NCBI RefSeq assembly: GCF_023074185.1
Contig: NZ_JADPKY010000131.1
Span: 52,129-116,128 of the forward strand
Source: Bradyrhizobium sp. 132
GTDB taxonomy: Bacteria > Pseudomonadota > Alphaproteobacteria > Rhizobiales > Xanthobacteraceae
DNA: 64,000 nt
Direction of reading: 5' to 3'
The position numbers and the translations under genes were made by a program. Below the pieces are notes generated by a model that saw nothing but the letters and a program-made list of their open reading frames with translations, did no database searches and was not told the DNA's origin. Positions 36,239 through 45,060 of the stretch are shown here, in pieces; position 1 is the stretch's first letter; every line of letters begins with the position of its first letter.

Positions 36239-36469
36239 TGTGCTTCTCCTTCGCTGGTTACGGTTGGCAAACGCGCAGGGAATGTCGCCGTTCCGGGAAC
36301 AGCCGCGAAACTTTATTGAACAAGCGTTCACCATCATTGCAATGTGGAAGTACAAGCGCCAGCCGAGATCGAACGAGCAAAGGAGACCGTCGTGTAGACA
36401 CAAAATAGCCCCCCGGAGACGTAGCTCCGAGGGTCTTGGCATCGCTGGTTCGAGTACATCCGCCGAGAA

Positions 36470-36646
36470 TGACTTGGCCGCCAGCTCAGCCTTGCGCCAG
36501 TCAGCCCGCCGCCTGTGCTCGGCCGCCAACGTCTTTTCAGTCTCCACATCCGAGATGATCTTGTCGATCTCAACACCTTCCAGCGTGCGTTTGATCCGCA
36601 ACACGACGGACAGCATCATCACGATATCACCGTCACGCATCGACAA
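36470..36646 (-). pseudogene. Possible gene remnant
   Basis: The minus frame reads MRDGDIVMMLSVVLRIKRTL, then a helix VEIDKIISDVETEKTLAAEH and RRRADWRKAEL, which looks like real protein. Downstream the same frame loses protein character (Cys/Leu-rich) and only by chance joins the small secreted gene. No family assigned. Confidence 0.25.
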
Positions 36647-36719
36647 ATCTCGTACTGCTCTTGATGATGCAGCTCGGCGTGCTATTACGCACCCTCATGA
36701 ATCGGCTCGGAGAGCATCG

Positions 36720-36899
36720 GTGGCTAAAACTACGAAGACCAAACGCAAAGAATATACGAATGAAGACGTTAAACTGATCAAAGTTCATTCCAAGGCTCGC
36801 ACCCCTGTCGCCAAACTTTCAAAACTGATGAAGAGGTCCGAAGGTTCGCTGAGACAGAAGGCGCTCGCGCTCGGTCTCGGTCTGGGTCATCAGCGGTAG
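36720..36899 (+). CDS. Small basic DNA-binding-like protein, 59 aa
   Basis: Begins AKTTKTKRKEYTNEDVKLIK and continues to a MKRSEGSLRQKALALGLGLG end: the SANT/Myb-like small protein pattern recalled from many Bradyrhizobium genomes, in which a tri-helix is followed by SLRQKA--LG-GLGHQR. GTG start 36720 with GGAG 8 bases upstream. 36900-37101 has no supported gene. Confidence 0.65.
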   Translation: MAKTTKTKRKEYTNEDVKLIKVHSKARTPVAKLSKLMKRSEGSLRQKALALGLGLGHQR

Positions 36900-37101
36900 C
36901 CACAGGCGGTACCCAACCAAAACGGCCCCGGCGCGCACCACCGATGTGTCGCCGATCCTGGCCATGGCAAGGCTGCGGACCGGCGGCGCCATCGCACCGA
37001 TCGAGATCTATCGCGCCTTGTTCTATCGCAAGCGCAAGACGCAAGCGTGGCCGCCGGTGGCTGGGACCTCGGCCGGGACCGTTTGAGATTCTGGAGATCA
37101 A

Positions 37102-37935
37102 TTACCAGTTGAAGGCCGACGCTAGGAAGTCCGGTATGCCGCCGCATGCCGCGCACAGATGGAGAAGCTCCGGCTCTCCCAGAGACCGGTGAATGCCCGT
37201 GCGCACCAGCAGCGTCGACAATCCCATCGCCTTGCCGCCGCAGACATCGTGCTCCGGACTGTCACCTATCACGACGGTGCGCCCTACCCCGGTCGCCACA
37301 CCGTCCAACGCATGGCGGAACATCGCACCATGCGGTTTGCCGACATACTCGACCTTGCCCCCCATATTTTCATAGATCCGCGCGATCGCGCCCGGCGCAG
37401 CCACGAGCTCACCATCCCTGATCATCGTGATGTCGGGATTGACGCAGATCGCCGGCACGCCGGCTTGTGCCGCCGTCTGCAACTGTGCGCGATAGGATTC
37501 CAGCGAGGTTCTCGGCGCGTCGGAGCCGGCAAAGACCAGGAACGCGGCATCATCCGGTCGGGACACCAGATCGAACTCGCCTGACGAAAACGCATATCGA
37601 TCGCCGCTGCGCCCAATCACGCAGGCCGTGGCTCCGATCGTAAACCGCGGGCCGAGGCCACCGCGGCGTACGAGCTGCAAGCCGACCTCTCCCGAGCTCA
37701 AGACGCGGAAATGGTGTTCCGAAAACCCCAGCTTCACGAGCCGGGCCAGGTTGTCGGAGGCGTCCTTGCCCGAGTTCGTCAACACGATGACGTTACGCCC
37801 GCCGGAGGCAATTCGGGCCAGCCCCTCGATGGCGCCGGGATAGGCCGAGACGCCGTCATGCAGTACCCCGTACTGATCGACGAGGTACAGATCGAATTGA
37901 TCGGCGATCTCGCGCAGGCCATCGATGCGCTTCAT
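37102..37935 (-). CDS. HAD-superfamily phosphatase, class IIA
   Basis: A 277-residue HAD hydrolase. Motif I is VDQYGVLHDG, with the nucleophile Asp; the usual second Asp is replaced by Tyr, as in the subclass with DxWGVLHDG. Motif II VLTNSGK, the Lys in YVGKPHG, and motif IV GDSPEHDVCGG. Last gene of the polyol-type operon, coupled to the upstream kinase by an ATGA overlap (37932-37935). It probably removes phosphate from a sugar or acid phosphate of the pathway, perhaps an overflow product. Confidence 0.85.
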   Translation of the reverse strand: MKRIDGLREIADQFDLYLVDQYGVLHDGVSAYPGAIEGLARIASGGRNVIVLTNSGKDASDNLARLVKLGFSEHHFRVLSSGEVGLQLVRRGGLGPRFTIGATACVIGRSGDRYAFSSGEFDLVSRPDDAAFLVFAGSDAPRTSLESYRAQLQTAAQAGVPAICVNPDITMIRDGELVAAPGAIARIYENMGGKVEYVGKPHGAMFRHALDGVATGVGRTVVIGDSPEHDVCGGKAMGLSTLLVRTGIHRSLGEPELLHLCAACGGIPDFLASAFNW

Positions 37936-39215
37936 CTTGACGATCCTGCTCCAACCCCGCTGAGTGCGAGCCGGGCGACGCCGACGGCAGCTTCGTCGTT
38001 CTCGGAAGCGACCACGGGAACGCCAAGGGTCGCAGCCCGGATGCGGCGCCAGGTCTCATTCGCTGCCCCACCACCGACGGTGGTCACTTTTGTCAGGCCA
38101 GAGCCGCCGAGTTCGGACAGGCGCCGATAACCCAGCGCTTCGACGCGCGCGATGCCTTCGAACAGTCCTTGCAGAAACACCGCATCGTCGTCCGGACGCG
38201 GGGTCAGCCGCGGCGCGAGCGTCCGGTCATTGAGGGGAAAGCGCTCGCCGGGCGCGGGCAGTGGATAATAATCGAGGCCAGTGCTAAGGTCTGGATCGAT
38301 CCGCGAACTGAGCTCGCGCAGGCGCTCCACTGAAAAGAACTGTGCAAGAGCCGCACCTCCGGCATTGGAAGCACCACCCGCCAGCCAGAGATCGCCAATA
38401 CGATGGCTGTAGATGCCATATTCCGGCGCGAATAACGGGACTTCACTCGCAAGCTTCAAGACCAGCGTCGAGCCGAGCGATGTGACAGCGTCCCCCGGTC
38501 GCGCTGCGCCCACTGCCATGAAGGCCGCGCATCCGTCGGTCATCCCAGCGACAACGACGGTCTGCATCGATAGCCCAAATCGCCGCGACGCCTCCGCTGA
38601 CGCCTGGCCAACGATGCTGCCCGCCGCGACGACTGCGGGAAGCTGAGACAACGCGACGTCGGTGGCTGCGATCCAATCCGGCCATCTTCTGCCAACCGGA
38701 TCATAACCTGTCTTTAGCGCGTTGCTTTCGTCGCTGACATTGAAGCGCCCGGTGAACTGCGCGGCGATCCAATCGGCCTGGTGCAGAACTCTCGTTGTGC
38801 CGGGCGTCCGTAGCAAACGCATCGCGCGCGCCAGCGGCGACGTCACGCCATGGACAGCGGCCTGCGCCGGCGCGACGCGTTCGACAGCACTGATGTCGGC
38901 ATCGTCAGCGCGATCATTGTAAAGGCTGCCAGGCGCGACCGGCACACCACGATCGTCGATCGCAACCAGCGTCCCCGAGGTGCCGTCGACGGCCAGCGCG
39001 CTCACCCGCGAAACTTCAATCATCGATGCGAGGCGAGCCATCGCTTCGTCCAGCCCGCGTGCCCAGACTGCCGCGTCCTGGATGATCCGCTGCCCGCTGC
39101 GATGCGCAGCCGGCATCGCTGCGGTCGCAAGCGCCACAACGCTCGCGGCGTGATCGATCGCAGCAATCCGCACTCCCGAGGTGCCAACATCGATGCCGAG
39201 AACAAGATCGCTCAT
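37932..39215 (-). CDS. FGGY-family carbohydrate kinase (kinase 2)
   Basis: A 427-residue kinase of the FGGY/ASKHA fold: N-terminal LGIDVGTSGVRIAAID phosphate loop, AVDGTSGTLVAID, GMTDGCAAFMAVGA and the C-terminal VTTVGGGAANETWRRIRA signature region. Shorter than typical xylulokinases. ATGA overlap with the aldolase gene upstream (39212-39215). It phosphorylates an unidentified sugar, polyol or sugar acid; it is one of two such kinases in the operon. Confidence 0.87.
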   Translation of the reverse strand: MSDLVLGIDVGTSGVRIAAIDHAASVVALATAAMPAAHRSGQRIIQDAAVWARGLDEAMARLASMIEVSRVSALAVDGTSGTLVAIDDRGVPVAPGSLYNDRADDADISAVERVAPAQAAVHGVTSPLARAMRLLRTPGTTRVLHQADWIAAQFTGRFNVSDESNALKTGYDPVGRRWPDWIAATDVALSQLPAVVAAGSIVGQASAEASRRFGLSMQTVVVAGMTDGCAAFMAVGAARPGDAVTSLGSTLVLKLASEVPLFAPEYGIYSHRIGDLWLAGGASNAGGAALAQFFSVERLRELSSRIDPDLSTGLDYYPLPAPGERFPLNDRTLAPRLTPRPDDDAVFLQGLFEGIARVEALGYRRLSELGGSGLTKVTTVGGGAANETWRRIRAATLGVPVVASENDEAAVGVARLALSGVGAGSSR

Positions 39216-40252
39216 GGTATCCTCGCATCGAGCGACCGCCGATATTTCTCCGGGTCCCAATTCAGCAGTTGCGCTTCCTCATCCACGCTCAAGGGCGCGA
39301 TCGGATTGCCGGTCTCCAGCCGGCTTGTGACATCGGCGAGACACCGTATCAGCGCGCGAGCGGCTGGCGTTGCCGCCTCATGTACAAGGATGCCGGCGCC
39401 GGGCACCACGACCAACGGAACACCAATACGGCCGCATCGCCGCGTCGCGTCAACTGCACGCTCCCGTGCTTCGGTCGTCACGATGCCGGGACCGAGAAAG
39501 ACGACGTGGTCTGGATACAGCGATCCGCTCCGGGCAGCGGAGAGATTGACCGGGTCGGTCGCGATCGCATGCCAGCTACCATCGTCCGGAATCGAATAGC
39601 CATCGCTTGCGACAGCTTGTAGCCTCTCACGATCCGGTGCCGGCACTATTCGTGCGGTTCGGGCGAGCCGCTGCGACACATCGGCGCGCAGTCGTTCCGC
39701 CTCGGCGACGCTGTCGGCGGCCACCACCAATCCGTGCTTGCCGAGCACAACGACGTTGGTCCGGGCGTCAAGATGCTTGGCCATGGCGCGTCCAAGCGAT
39801 GCGCCGGGACGAACATAGGGCACGAAGCTCCAGTTCAGGCGCGATAGCGGCGCCGCAAGCCGCTCAGCCGCGTCGGACAGGCACGCGCTGGCAATCGTCT
39901 CGACGCAATGTACATGCACCACAACCCGCTGCGGCATCACCGCATGCAGGGTGGTTTCAATCGAGGGGCGCAGCGTGAGGTCCGAGAGATCGCGGCGCAT
40001 AAATTGTTCGCAGGTCTCGCAGGCGGGGTCGCCGGCCGCCAGTCCGTCAAGCACCGCGGCGACGTCGATCGGAATCAGGATTCGACGCTCCATCGCTTCG
40101 GCCATCCAGGTGCCGCTCGCCTTGACCCACATCACGCCATCCCGCTTGAGCGAGATGTTGCCGCCGGGCCCCTGAATGAGGAGCGGATCTCGCCCGAGCC
40201 GCGCCGCAAGCGCGAGCAGGTCACGCATCTCGGAATCGGCTGTATCCGTCAC
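39212..40252 (-). CDS. Class II aldolase/adducin-family protein (aldolase 2)
   Basis: 346 residues: GPGGNISLKRDGVMWVKASGT at the phosphate/substrate loop, the zinc-binding HVHCVE, and LGKHGLVV. Longer than FucA because of a C-terminal extension of about 120 residues seen in the subfamily with a second Rossmann-like half. Start is GTG 40252 in a GTGA overlap with the GlpD-like gene. Likely a retro-aldol or dehydration step on a phosphorylated intermediate. Confidence 0.83.
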   Translation of the reverse strand: MTDTADSEMRDLLALAARLGRDPLLIQGPGGNISLKRDGVMWVKASGTWMAEAMERRILIPIDVAAVLDGLAAGDPACETCEQFMRRDLSDLTLRPSIETTLHAVMPQRVVVHVHCVETIASACLSDAAERLAAPLSRLNWSFVPYVRPGASLGRAMAKHLDARTNVVVLGKHGLVVAADSVAEAERLRADVSQRLARTARIVPAPDRERLQAVASDGYSIPDDGSWHAIATDPVNLSAARSGSLYPDHVVFLGPGIVTTEARERAVDATRRCGRIGVPLVVVPGAGILVHEAATPAARALIRCLADVTSRLETGNPIAPLSVDEEAQLLNWDPEKYRRSLDARIP

Positions 40253-41757
40253 GCTGATTTCGCCCTCGTGAACATCCAGTCGGAAAAGGCCTGCTTTTGA
40301 CCAGGTGTTAGATGGAGTCCGTGCTTGGTCCGCCGCTCCAAAATATCCTCAGGCGTCAAGGCCCATTCCTCAATTTTCAGGAATTCGGCCTCGCGTTGAT
40401 AGAACGCGCCACCGAAATGACGCCCGAGGTCATTGCGCGTCCGCACGCCATCGAGCAGTCGATGAACGCGGGTTCCATAGAGCCGCGCATAATGATTCAG
40501 CACCTCGCGCGGGAGGTCCGGATAGTCGCGGCACAGTCCTGCGGCGAACGCATCGAAATCGGCCGACACGATATCACCGCCGGGCAGTGCGGCGCCAGCC
40601 GTCCACGGGCCGGCCATGCCGGGAAAGTAGGGCTTCAATTTCTCGAGCGCATGCTCCGATAATTTGCGGAAGGTCGTGATCTTGCCGCCGAACACGGACA
40701 GGATCGGCGCGGCCCCATCGGCGTCGTTGAGCTCGAAGACATAATCGCGCGTGACCGCCGACGGATTCTCGGCATTGTCGTCGAACAGCGGTCTGACGCC
40801 GGAAAACGAATGCACGACGTCGGCACGCGTGAGCTGCCGCACGCAATAGCGATTGACGGCGCGAAGCAGGTAGGAAATCTCGTCCTCACCGGCCCCGACG
40901 CGATCGGCCTCGCCGCAATAGGGAATATCCGTGGTGCCGATCAGGCAGAGATCGTCCTGATAGGGATTGACGAAGATCACCCGGCGATCGTCATTCTGGA
41001 ACAGGTAGGCGTGCGGGCCGTCCCAGAACCTGGGCACCACGATATGGCTGCCCTTGACCAGGCGAACGCGGTGACCCGCATTCAGCCCCGCATTGCGCCG
41101 CAGCACATCCTCGACCCAGGGACCCGCTGCATTGACCATGGCGCGGGCCGAAACGCTCTTGACGACACCCGCTTGGTCCCGCAGCTCGGCACGCCAGATT
41201 CCGCCTTCGCGGCGCGCCGAAACCAGCGCTGTCCGCGTCAGGATCTGCGCGCGACGGGCCGCCGCGTCGAGCGCGTTGAGCACGACGAGCCGCGCATCAT
41301 CGACCCAGCAATCCGAATATTCAAAGCCGGTCCTGAATTCCGGCTTGAGCGCCCTGCCCGCGAGCTCGCTGGACAGATCGAGGCGGCGTGACTTCGGCAG
41401 CAGCTTTCGGCCACCGAGATGATCGTACAACATGAGCCCGAGCCGGATCATCCATGCCGGGCGCTGTTCGCGCGAATGCGGCAGCACGAAACGCAGCGGC
41501 CAGATGATGTGCGGTGCTGCCCGCAATAGGACTTCGCGCTCGATCAGCGCTTCGCGAACCAGGCGGAATTCGTAATACTCAAGATAGCGTAGGCCGCCAT
41601 GGACGAGCTTGCCGGACCTCGAGCTCGTTCCCTGCGCCAGGTCGTCCTTCTCGCATAGCAGCACGCTGAGGCCCCGGCCGGCCGCATCGCGGGCGATTCC
41701 GACGCCGTTGATACCGCCGCCGACGACGAGAAGATCGACCTGGTGGGTTGACATCAC
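40249..41757 (-). CDS. FAD-dependent polyol-phosphate dehydrogenase, GlpD/EryB family
   Basis: A 502-residue flavoprotein with the Rossmann motif VVGGGINGVGIARDAAGRG, TSSRSGKLVHGGLRYLE, EYSDCWVDDARLVVLNA and the C-terminal DAO domain (FGGKITTFRKLSEHA). It oxidises glycerol 3-phosphate or, in EryB, erythritol 4-phosphate, passing electrons to quinone. GTG 41757 overlaps the aldolase stop (GTGA); ATG 41754 is the alternative. The operon context (EryA-like kinase, SorC regulator) makes a polyol phosphate other than glycerol 3-phosphate quite possible. Confidence 0.9.
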   Translation of the reverse strand: MMSTHQVDLLVVGGGINGVGIARDAAGRGLSVLLCEKDDLAQGTSSRSGKLVHGGLRYLEYYEFRLVREALIEREVLLRAAPHIIWPLRFVLPHSREQRPAWMIRLGLMLYDHLGGRKLLPKSRRLDLSSELAGRALKPEFRTGFEYSDCWVDDARLVVLNALDAAARRAQILTRTALVSARREGGIWRAELRDQAGVVKSVSARAMVNAAGPWVEDVLRRNAGLNAGHRVRLVKGSHIVVPRFWDGPHAYLFQNDDRRVIFVNPYQDDLCLIGTTDIPYCGEADRVGAGEDEISYLLRAVNRYCVRQLTRADVVHSFSGVRPLFDDNAENPSAVTRDYVFELNDADGAAPILSVFGGKITTFRKLSEHALEKLKPYFPGMAGPWTAGAALPGGDIVSADFDAFAAGLCRDYPDLPREVLNHYARLYGTRVHRLLDGVRTRNDLGRHFGGAFYQREAEFLKIEEWALTPEDILERRTKHGLHLTPGQKQAFSDWMFTRAKSA

Positions 41758-42443
41758 GCTGACGCGATCTTCTTCCCCGACCTGGACGGCGGATCCTGCA
41801 CACCATAGCTGCCAAATGCGGTCGCCGTCTCCTTGATCTCGGCCTCGCTAAGCAGCACAGGTCCGCCGATGGCCAAAGTGAGATAGTATTGCCGGGCGAT
41901 GGTCTCGAGCTCGACCGCCAGCCACATCGCCTTGTCGAGCGAGGTCCCGACCGCGACCATGCCGTGGTTTGCCAGCAGGCAGGCGGTCCGGCCCTCCAAG
42001 GCCTTCAGCGCATAGTCCGACAATTCCTTGGTGCCGAAGCGTGCATAGTCAGCGACGCGCACGTTCATGCCGCCGAACGCCGCCATCATGTAGTGGCAGG
42101 CCGGAATTTCCTTGCGTGCGATCGCCAGCACTGTGGAATATGTCGCGTGGGTGTGCACGATACCGCCGATCTCGGGCCGCGCTTTCATGATGTCGAGGTG
42201 AAACCGCCATTCGGTCGACGGCTTCAACGGACCTTCCCACGATCCATACTCGCCATTGATCGGCATCGCGGCGACCATCTCCGGCGTCATGATGTCATAC
42301 GGCGTCGCCGATGGTGAGATCAGCATGGTGTCGCCGTGCCGGGCCGAAATGTTGCCCGACGTGCCCTGGTTCAGGCCCGTGGCATTCATCCAGCGACATT
42401 GATCGACGATCGCTTTCCGCAACTGCAGTTCGGTGTCATCCAT
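41754..42443 (-). CDS. Class II aldolase, fuculose-phosphate-aldolase-like (aldolase 1)
   Basis: A 229-residue zinc aldolase of FucA/AraD size: GTSGNISARHGD phosphate loop, catalytic Glu in PSTEWRFHLD, zinc ligands in HTHATYS and a further His in NHGMVAVG. AGGAG precedes ATG 42443, 17 bases after the 2-hydroxyacid dehydrogenase stop. It probably splits a ketose phosphate into DHAP and an aldehyde. FucA-like genes also sit in rhizobial erythritol loci. Confidence 0.88.
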   Translation of the reverse strand: MDDTELQLRKAIVDQCRWMNATGLNQGTSGNISARHGDTMLISPSATPYDIMTPEMVAAMPINGEYGSWEGPLKPSTEWRFHLDIMKARPEIGGIVHTHATYSTVLAIARKEIPACHYMMAAFGGMNVRVADYARFGTKELSDYALKALEGRTACLLANHGMVAVGTSLDKAMWLAVELETIARQYYLTLAIGGPVLLSEAEIKETATAFGSYGVQDPPSRSGKKIASA

Positions 42444-42460
42444 GGTCAGCTCCTGGTAGC

Positions 42461-43501
42461 TCAGCAGAGGTGGTGGAGAGATTCTCCGTTCAGAAATCGC
42501 TGCACCTCCAGGGCGGCCGCCCGTGCCGCAATCCTGACCGTCTTGACGGAGGCGCCCGCGATATGCGGGGTCAGCGTGACGTTTGGCAGCTGCAGCACCG
42601 GCCAATCCGGCGGAACGGGCTCAACCGCGAAGGTTTCGATCGCAGCGCCCCGCAAATGATCGGAGGCGAGCGCGTCGTACAAGGCTGCATAGTCCACCAG
42701 AGGACCGCGCGCGGTGTTGATCAAGAAACTGCCCGGCCTCATCGCGGCGAACTGCGCCGCGCCGATCATCCCCCGCGTTTCATCGGTTACCCGAGGATGC
42801 AGGCTGACCACGTCGGATTGCGCCAGCAGGCGGTCGAGCCCGACCTGCTCGACACCGTCGTTCAGATCTTCGACCGCGAGCTGAACATAGGGATCGCAAA
42901 CCAGAATCCGGCAACCGAATGCCTTGAGCAGCCGCACCACGCGCGTGCCGACATGGCCATAGCCGATGACGCCCACCGTCATCTCCGACAACTCGTCTCC
43001 AGTGAGATCGGCGCGGTACAGATCGCCGCGCCATTCGCCCCGCCGCAGAGCATCGTGACCGCGCGTGATCAAGCGGGTTTGCGAAAGGATAGCGCCCATG
43101 GTGAATTCCGCGACCGCGCTGGCATTGCGTCCGGGCGTGTTGACGACCTGGATGCCGCGGGTACGGGCCGCTGCAAGATCGATGTTGACGGGCCCACCGC
43201 GGGAGACCGCGACGAGCCTGAGACCCGGCAGGCGATCCATCATCGCGGCCGATAACGGCGCGAGATGAGTTACCAAAATCGGCGCATCGCCGATGAATGC
43301 AACGATATCGTCGGGGTGCCCCATATATTCCTTCAGCCCATCCATGCCCGCTTTGGCATAGCCGTGCTCCATCGGCTCATCGGGCCATGGCTGCTCGAGT
43401 GAGCGGATGGCGAGTGCATCACCGCAGACATCCCGTAGCGCCTCCTCGAACAGGCGCGGCAGCATGAAGCGATCCCCGATGATGGCCACTGACTGCGTCA
43501 T
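42461..43501 (-). CDS. D-isomer-specific 2-hydroxyacid dehydrogenase
   Basis: A 346-residue NAD(P)-dependent dehydrogenase: nucleotide-binding GVIGYGHVGTRVVRLLKAFG, catalytic Arg in NTARGPLVD, Glu in the AIETFAVEPVP stretch and His in TPHIAGAS. Reduces a 2-oxo acid or oxidises a D-2-hydroxyacid, which would fit a sugar-acid or aldehyde-derived branch of the pathway. ATGA overlap with the FGGY kinase 1 gene (43498-43501). Confidence 0.9.
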   Translation of the reverse strand: MTQSVAIIGDRFMLPRLFEEALRDVCGDALAIRSLEQPWPDEPMEHGYAKAGMDGLKEYMGHPDDIVAFIGDAPILVTHLAPLSAAMMDRLPGLRLVAVSRGGPVNIDLAAARTRGIQVVNTPGRNASAVAEFTMGAILSQTRLITRGHDALRRGEWRGDLYRADLTGDELSEMTVGVIGYGHVGTRVVRLLKAFGCRILVCDPYVQLAVEDLNDGVEQVGLDRLLAQSDVVSLHPRVTDETRGMIGAAQFAAMRPGSFLINTARGPLVDYAALYDALASDHLRGAAIETFAVEPVPPDWPVLQLPNVTLTPHIAGASVKTVRIAARAAALEVQRFLNGESLHHLC

Positions 43502-45060
43502 TGGGTCGCCTCCCTTGCGTCAGCCAGGGCGGCCCAAACCGGGGGCATGGCTTCACGAACAGAACGATAGATCGGGAACAGCTTGTCGTAGAGCACGCGG
43601 CATCCGGGATCGGGGTTGATCGAAGGCCCGAGCGTCGGTGTGACCCACTGTTCCGCGCAAGCCGCGAGGCTCGCGTAATGGCCGAGACCGATCGCTCCAA
43701 TCATGGCTGCGCCCGCAGCTCCTGTTTCCTCGCGCATTACTCGCCGCACTGATGCACCGAGAATATCGGCGAAAATCTGCAATAGGCTCGCTGATCGCGC
43801 TGCGCCGCCGGTGACGCGAATCTCGCCAGGAATTTGTCCCATCACGCTGTAGCAATCGCGAGCGGCAAGGCCCAGCCCCTCATAGATCGCGCGGACCAGG
43901 CCGGCGAAAGTGGTATTGGTCGACAATCCGACGAACTGCGCGCGCGCCTCGGCATTCATGAAGGGACCGCGTTCACCGGCCTGCAGGATATAGGGATGAT
44001 ACAGCGCGCTCCCTGGCGTCGCGGCGGCGACATGCGCATCGACGCCGGCCAGCAGCGCCTGACGGCTTGCATCGATTCCGGCCATGGCGCAGGCCTGCCG
44101 GGCCATCTCGACCGCCCAGTCGATATTGACCGTCCCTGCCATGTTGGACTGGATCTGCGCGTAGAGGTCGGGTCCGGGCAACGCCATGGTGTAGCCCGAA
44201 CAGGCCGGGTTAAGCGCCACCGCGTCGGCGCCGACGCTCATCCGCATATGCATTCCTGTCGAGCCGAGAATGGAGCAGCCGACCTCGCCGCCAACATCGT
44301 AGAGCCCTCCTCCGATCGCCGAACAGACGACGTCGACATAGCCGAGCACCACGGGCAAGCCGGTCGGCAGACCGGTCGCTGTCGCCGCTGCGTCTGTGAG
44401 CCGATGATGCGTCAGCGCGCCGTCCACGATCTCGGGCATCAGGCCGGCATGTCGCGCAATGCCAAGCCGCTCGCTCACATCAGGTGCATAGCTTCGGCTG
44501 CGGAAGTCGCCATAGGTGAAGATGCCTTCCGCAGGATCGACGGCGCGAATGCCGGTCAGCTTGAAATAGAGCCAGTCCTTGCAGTGCAGGGCGGTCGTGG
44601 CCCGCTCCAGTCGCTCCGGCTGATGCTGCTGTAGCCAGGCCAACTGGATCGATTGCTGGCAGGCGTTCAGGCCGGTGCCGGTTGTCGCATAGTGGGCGGC
44701 GTGGTCCGGTCCTGCGACGAAGATCGCCGCCATCTCGGCCGCCCGCGAATCCAGCCAGATCAGCCCGTCGCCGATCGGCTCGCCGGCGGCATCGATCAAC
44801 CAGCAACCATCGCCCTGACCGGTGACAGCCAGAGCCGCGACGCGCTCCGCCAGATCGGGGACGACGGCGGCGAGGTCGCAAAGCGTCTGCCTGGCGTCAT
44901 CCCAGGTCCGCAGCATGTCCTGCTCGACGCATCCCCGCCCGAAACGGCTGTAGGAATTCGGGCGCGACGCCATTGCGACTTGCGTTCCGTCAAGCGTGAA
45001 CGCCACCGATTTGATAACCGAGGTGCCGGCATCGAGACCGATGATCAGATCGCGCGTCAT
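43498..45060 (-). CDS. FGGY-family kinase resembling erythritol kinase EryA (kinase 1)
   Basis: A 520-residue kinase: LIIGLDAGTSVIKSVAF phosphate-1 loop, VTGQGDGCWLID, CSILGSTGMHMRM and the C-terminal EIRVTGGAARSASLLQIFADI. Length and the GTSVIKSVAF and GSTGMHM motifs recall EryA of Brucella and rhizobia. It would phosphorylate a polyol entering through the adjacent ABC transporter. ATGA overlap with the ATPase gene upstream (45057-45060). Exact substrate unproven. Confidence 0.85.
   Translation of the reverse strand: MTRDLIIGLDAGTSVIKSVAFTLDGTQVAMASRPNSYSRFGRGCVEQDMLRTWDDARQTLCDLAAVVPDLAERVAALAVTGQGDGCWLIDAAGEPIGDGLIWLDSRAAEMAAIFVAGPDHAAHYATTGTGLNACQQSIQLAWLQQHQPERLERATTALHCKDWLYFKLTGIRAVDPAEGIFTYGDFRSRSYAPDVSERLGIARHAGLMPEIVDGALTHHRLTDAAATATGLPTGLPVVLGYVDVVCSAIGGGLYDVGGEVGCSILGSTGMHMRMSVGADAVALNPACSGYTMALPGPDLYAQIQSNMAGTVNIDWAVEMARQACAMAGIDASRQALLAGVDAHVAAATPGSALYHPYILQAGERGPFMNAEARAQFVGLSTNTTFAGLVRAIYEGLGLAARDCYSVMGQIPGEIRVTGGAARSASLLQIFADILGASVRRVMREETGAAGAAMIGAIGLGHYASLAACAEQWVTPTLGPSINPDPGCRVLYDKLFPIYRSVREAMPPVWAALADAREATQ

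Noticed and set aside
36940..37085. Small plus-strand gene beginning VSPILAMARLRTGGAIAP
   Set aside because: Weak start, no ribosome-binding site and no recalled homologue; too short to support.
43498..45060. Definite eryA assignment and an erythritol operon
   Set aside because: The kinase motifs are suggestive, but eryC, tpiB and rpiB homologues are absent, and FGGY kinases cannot be assigned to a substrate by eye.
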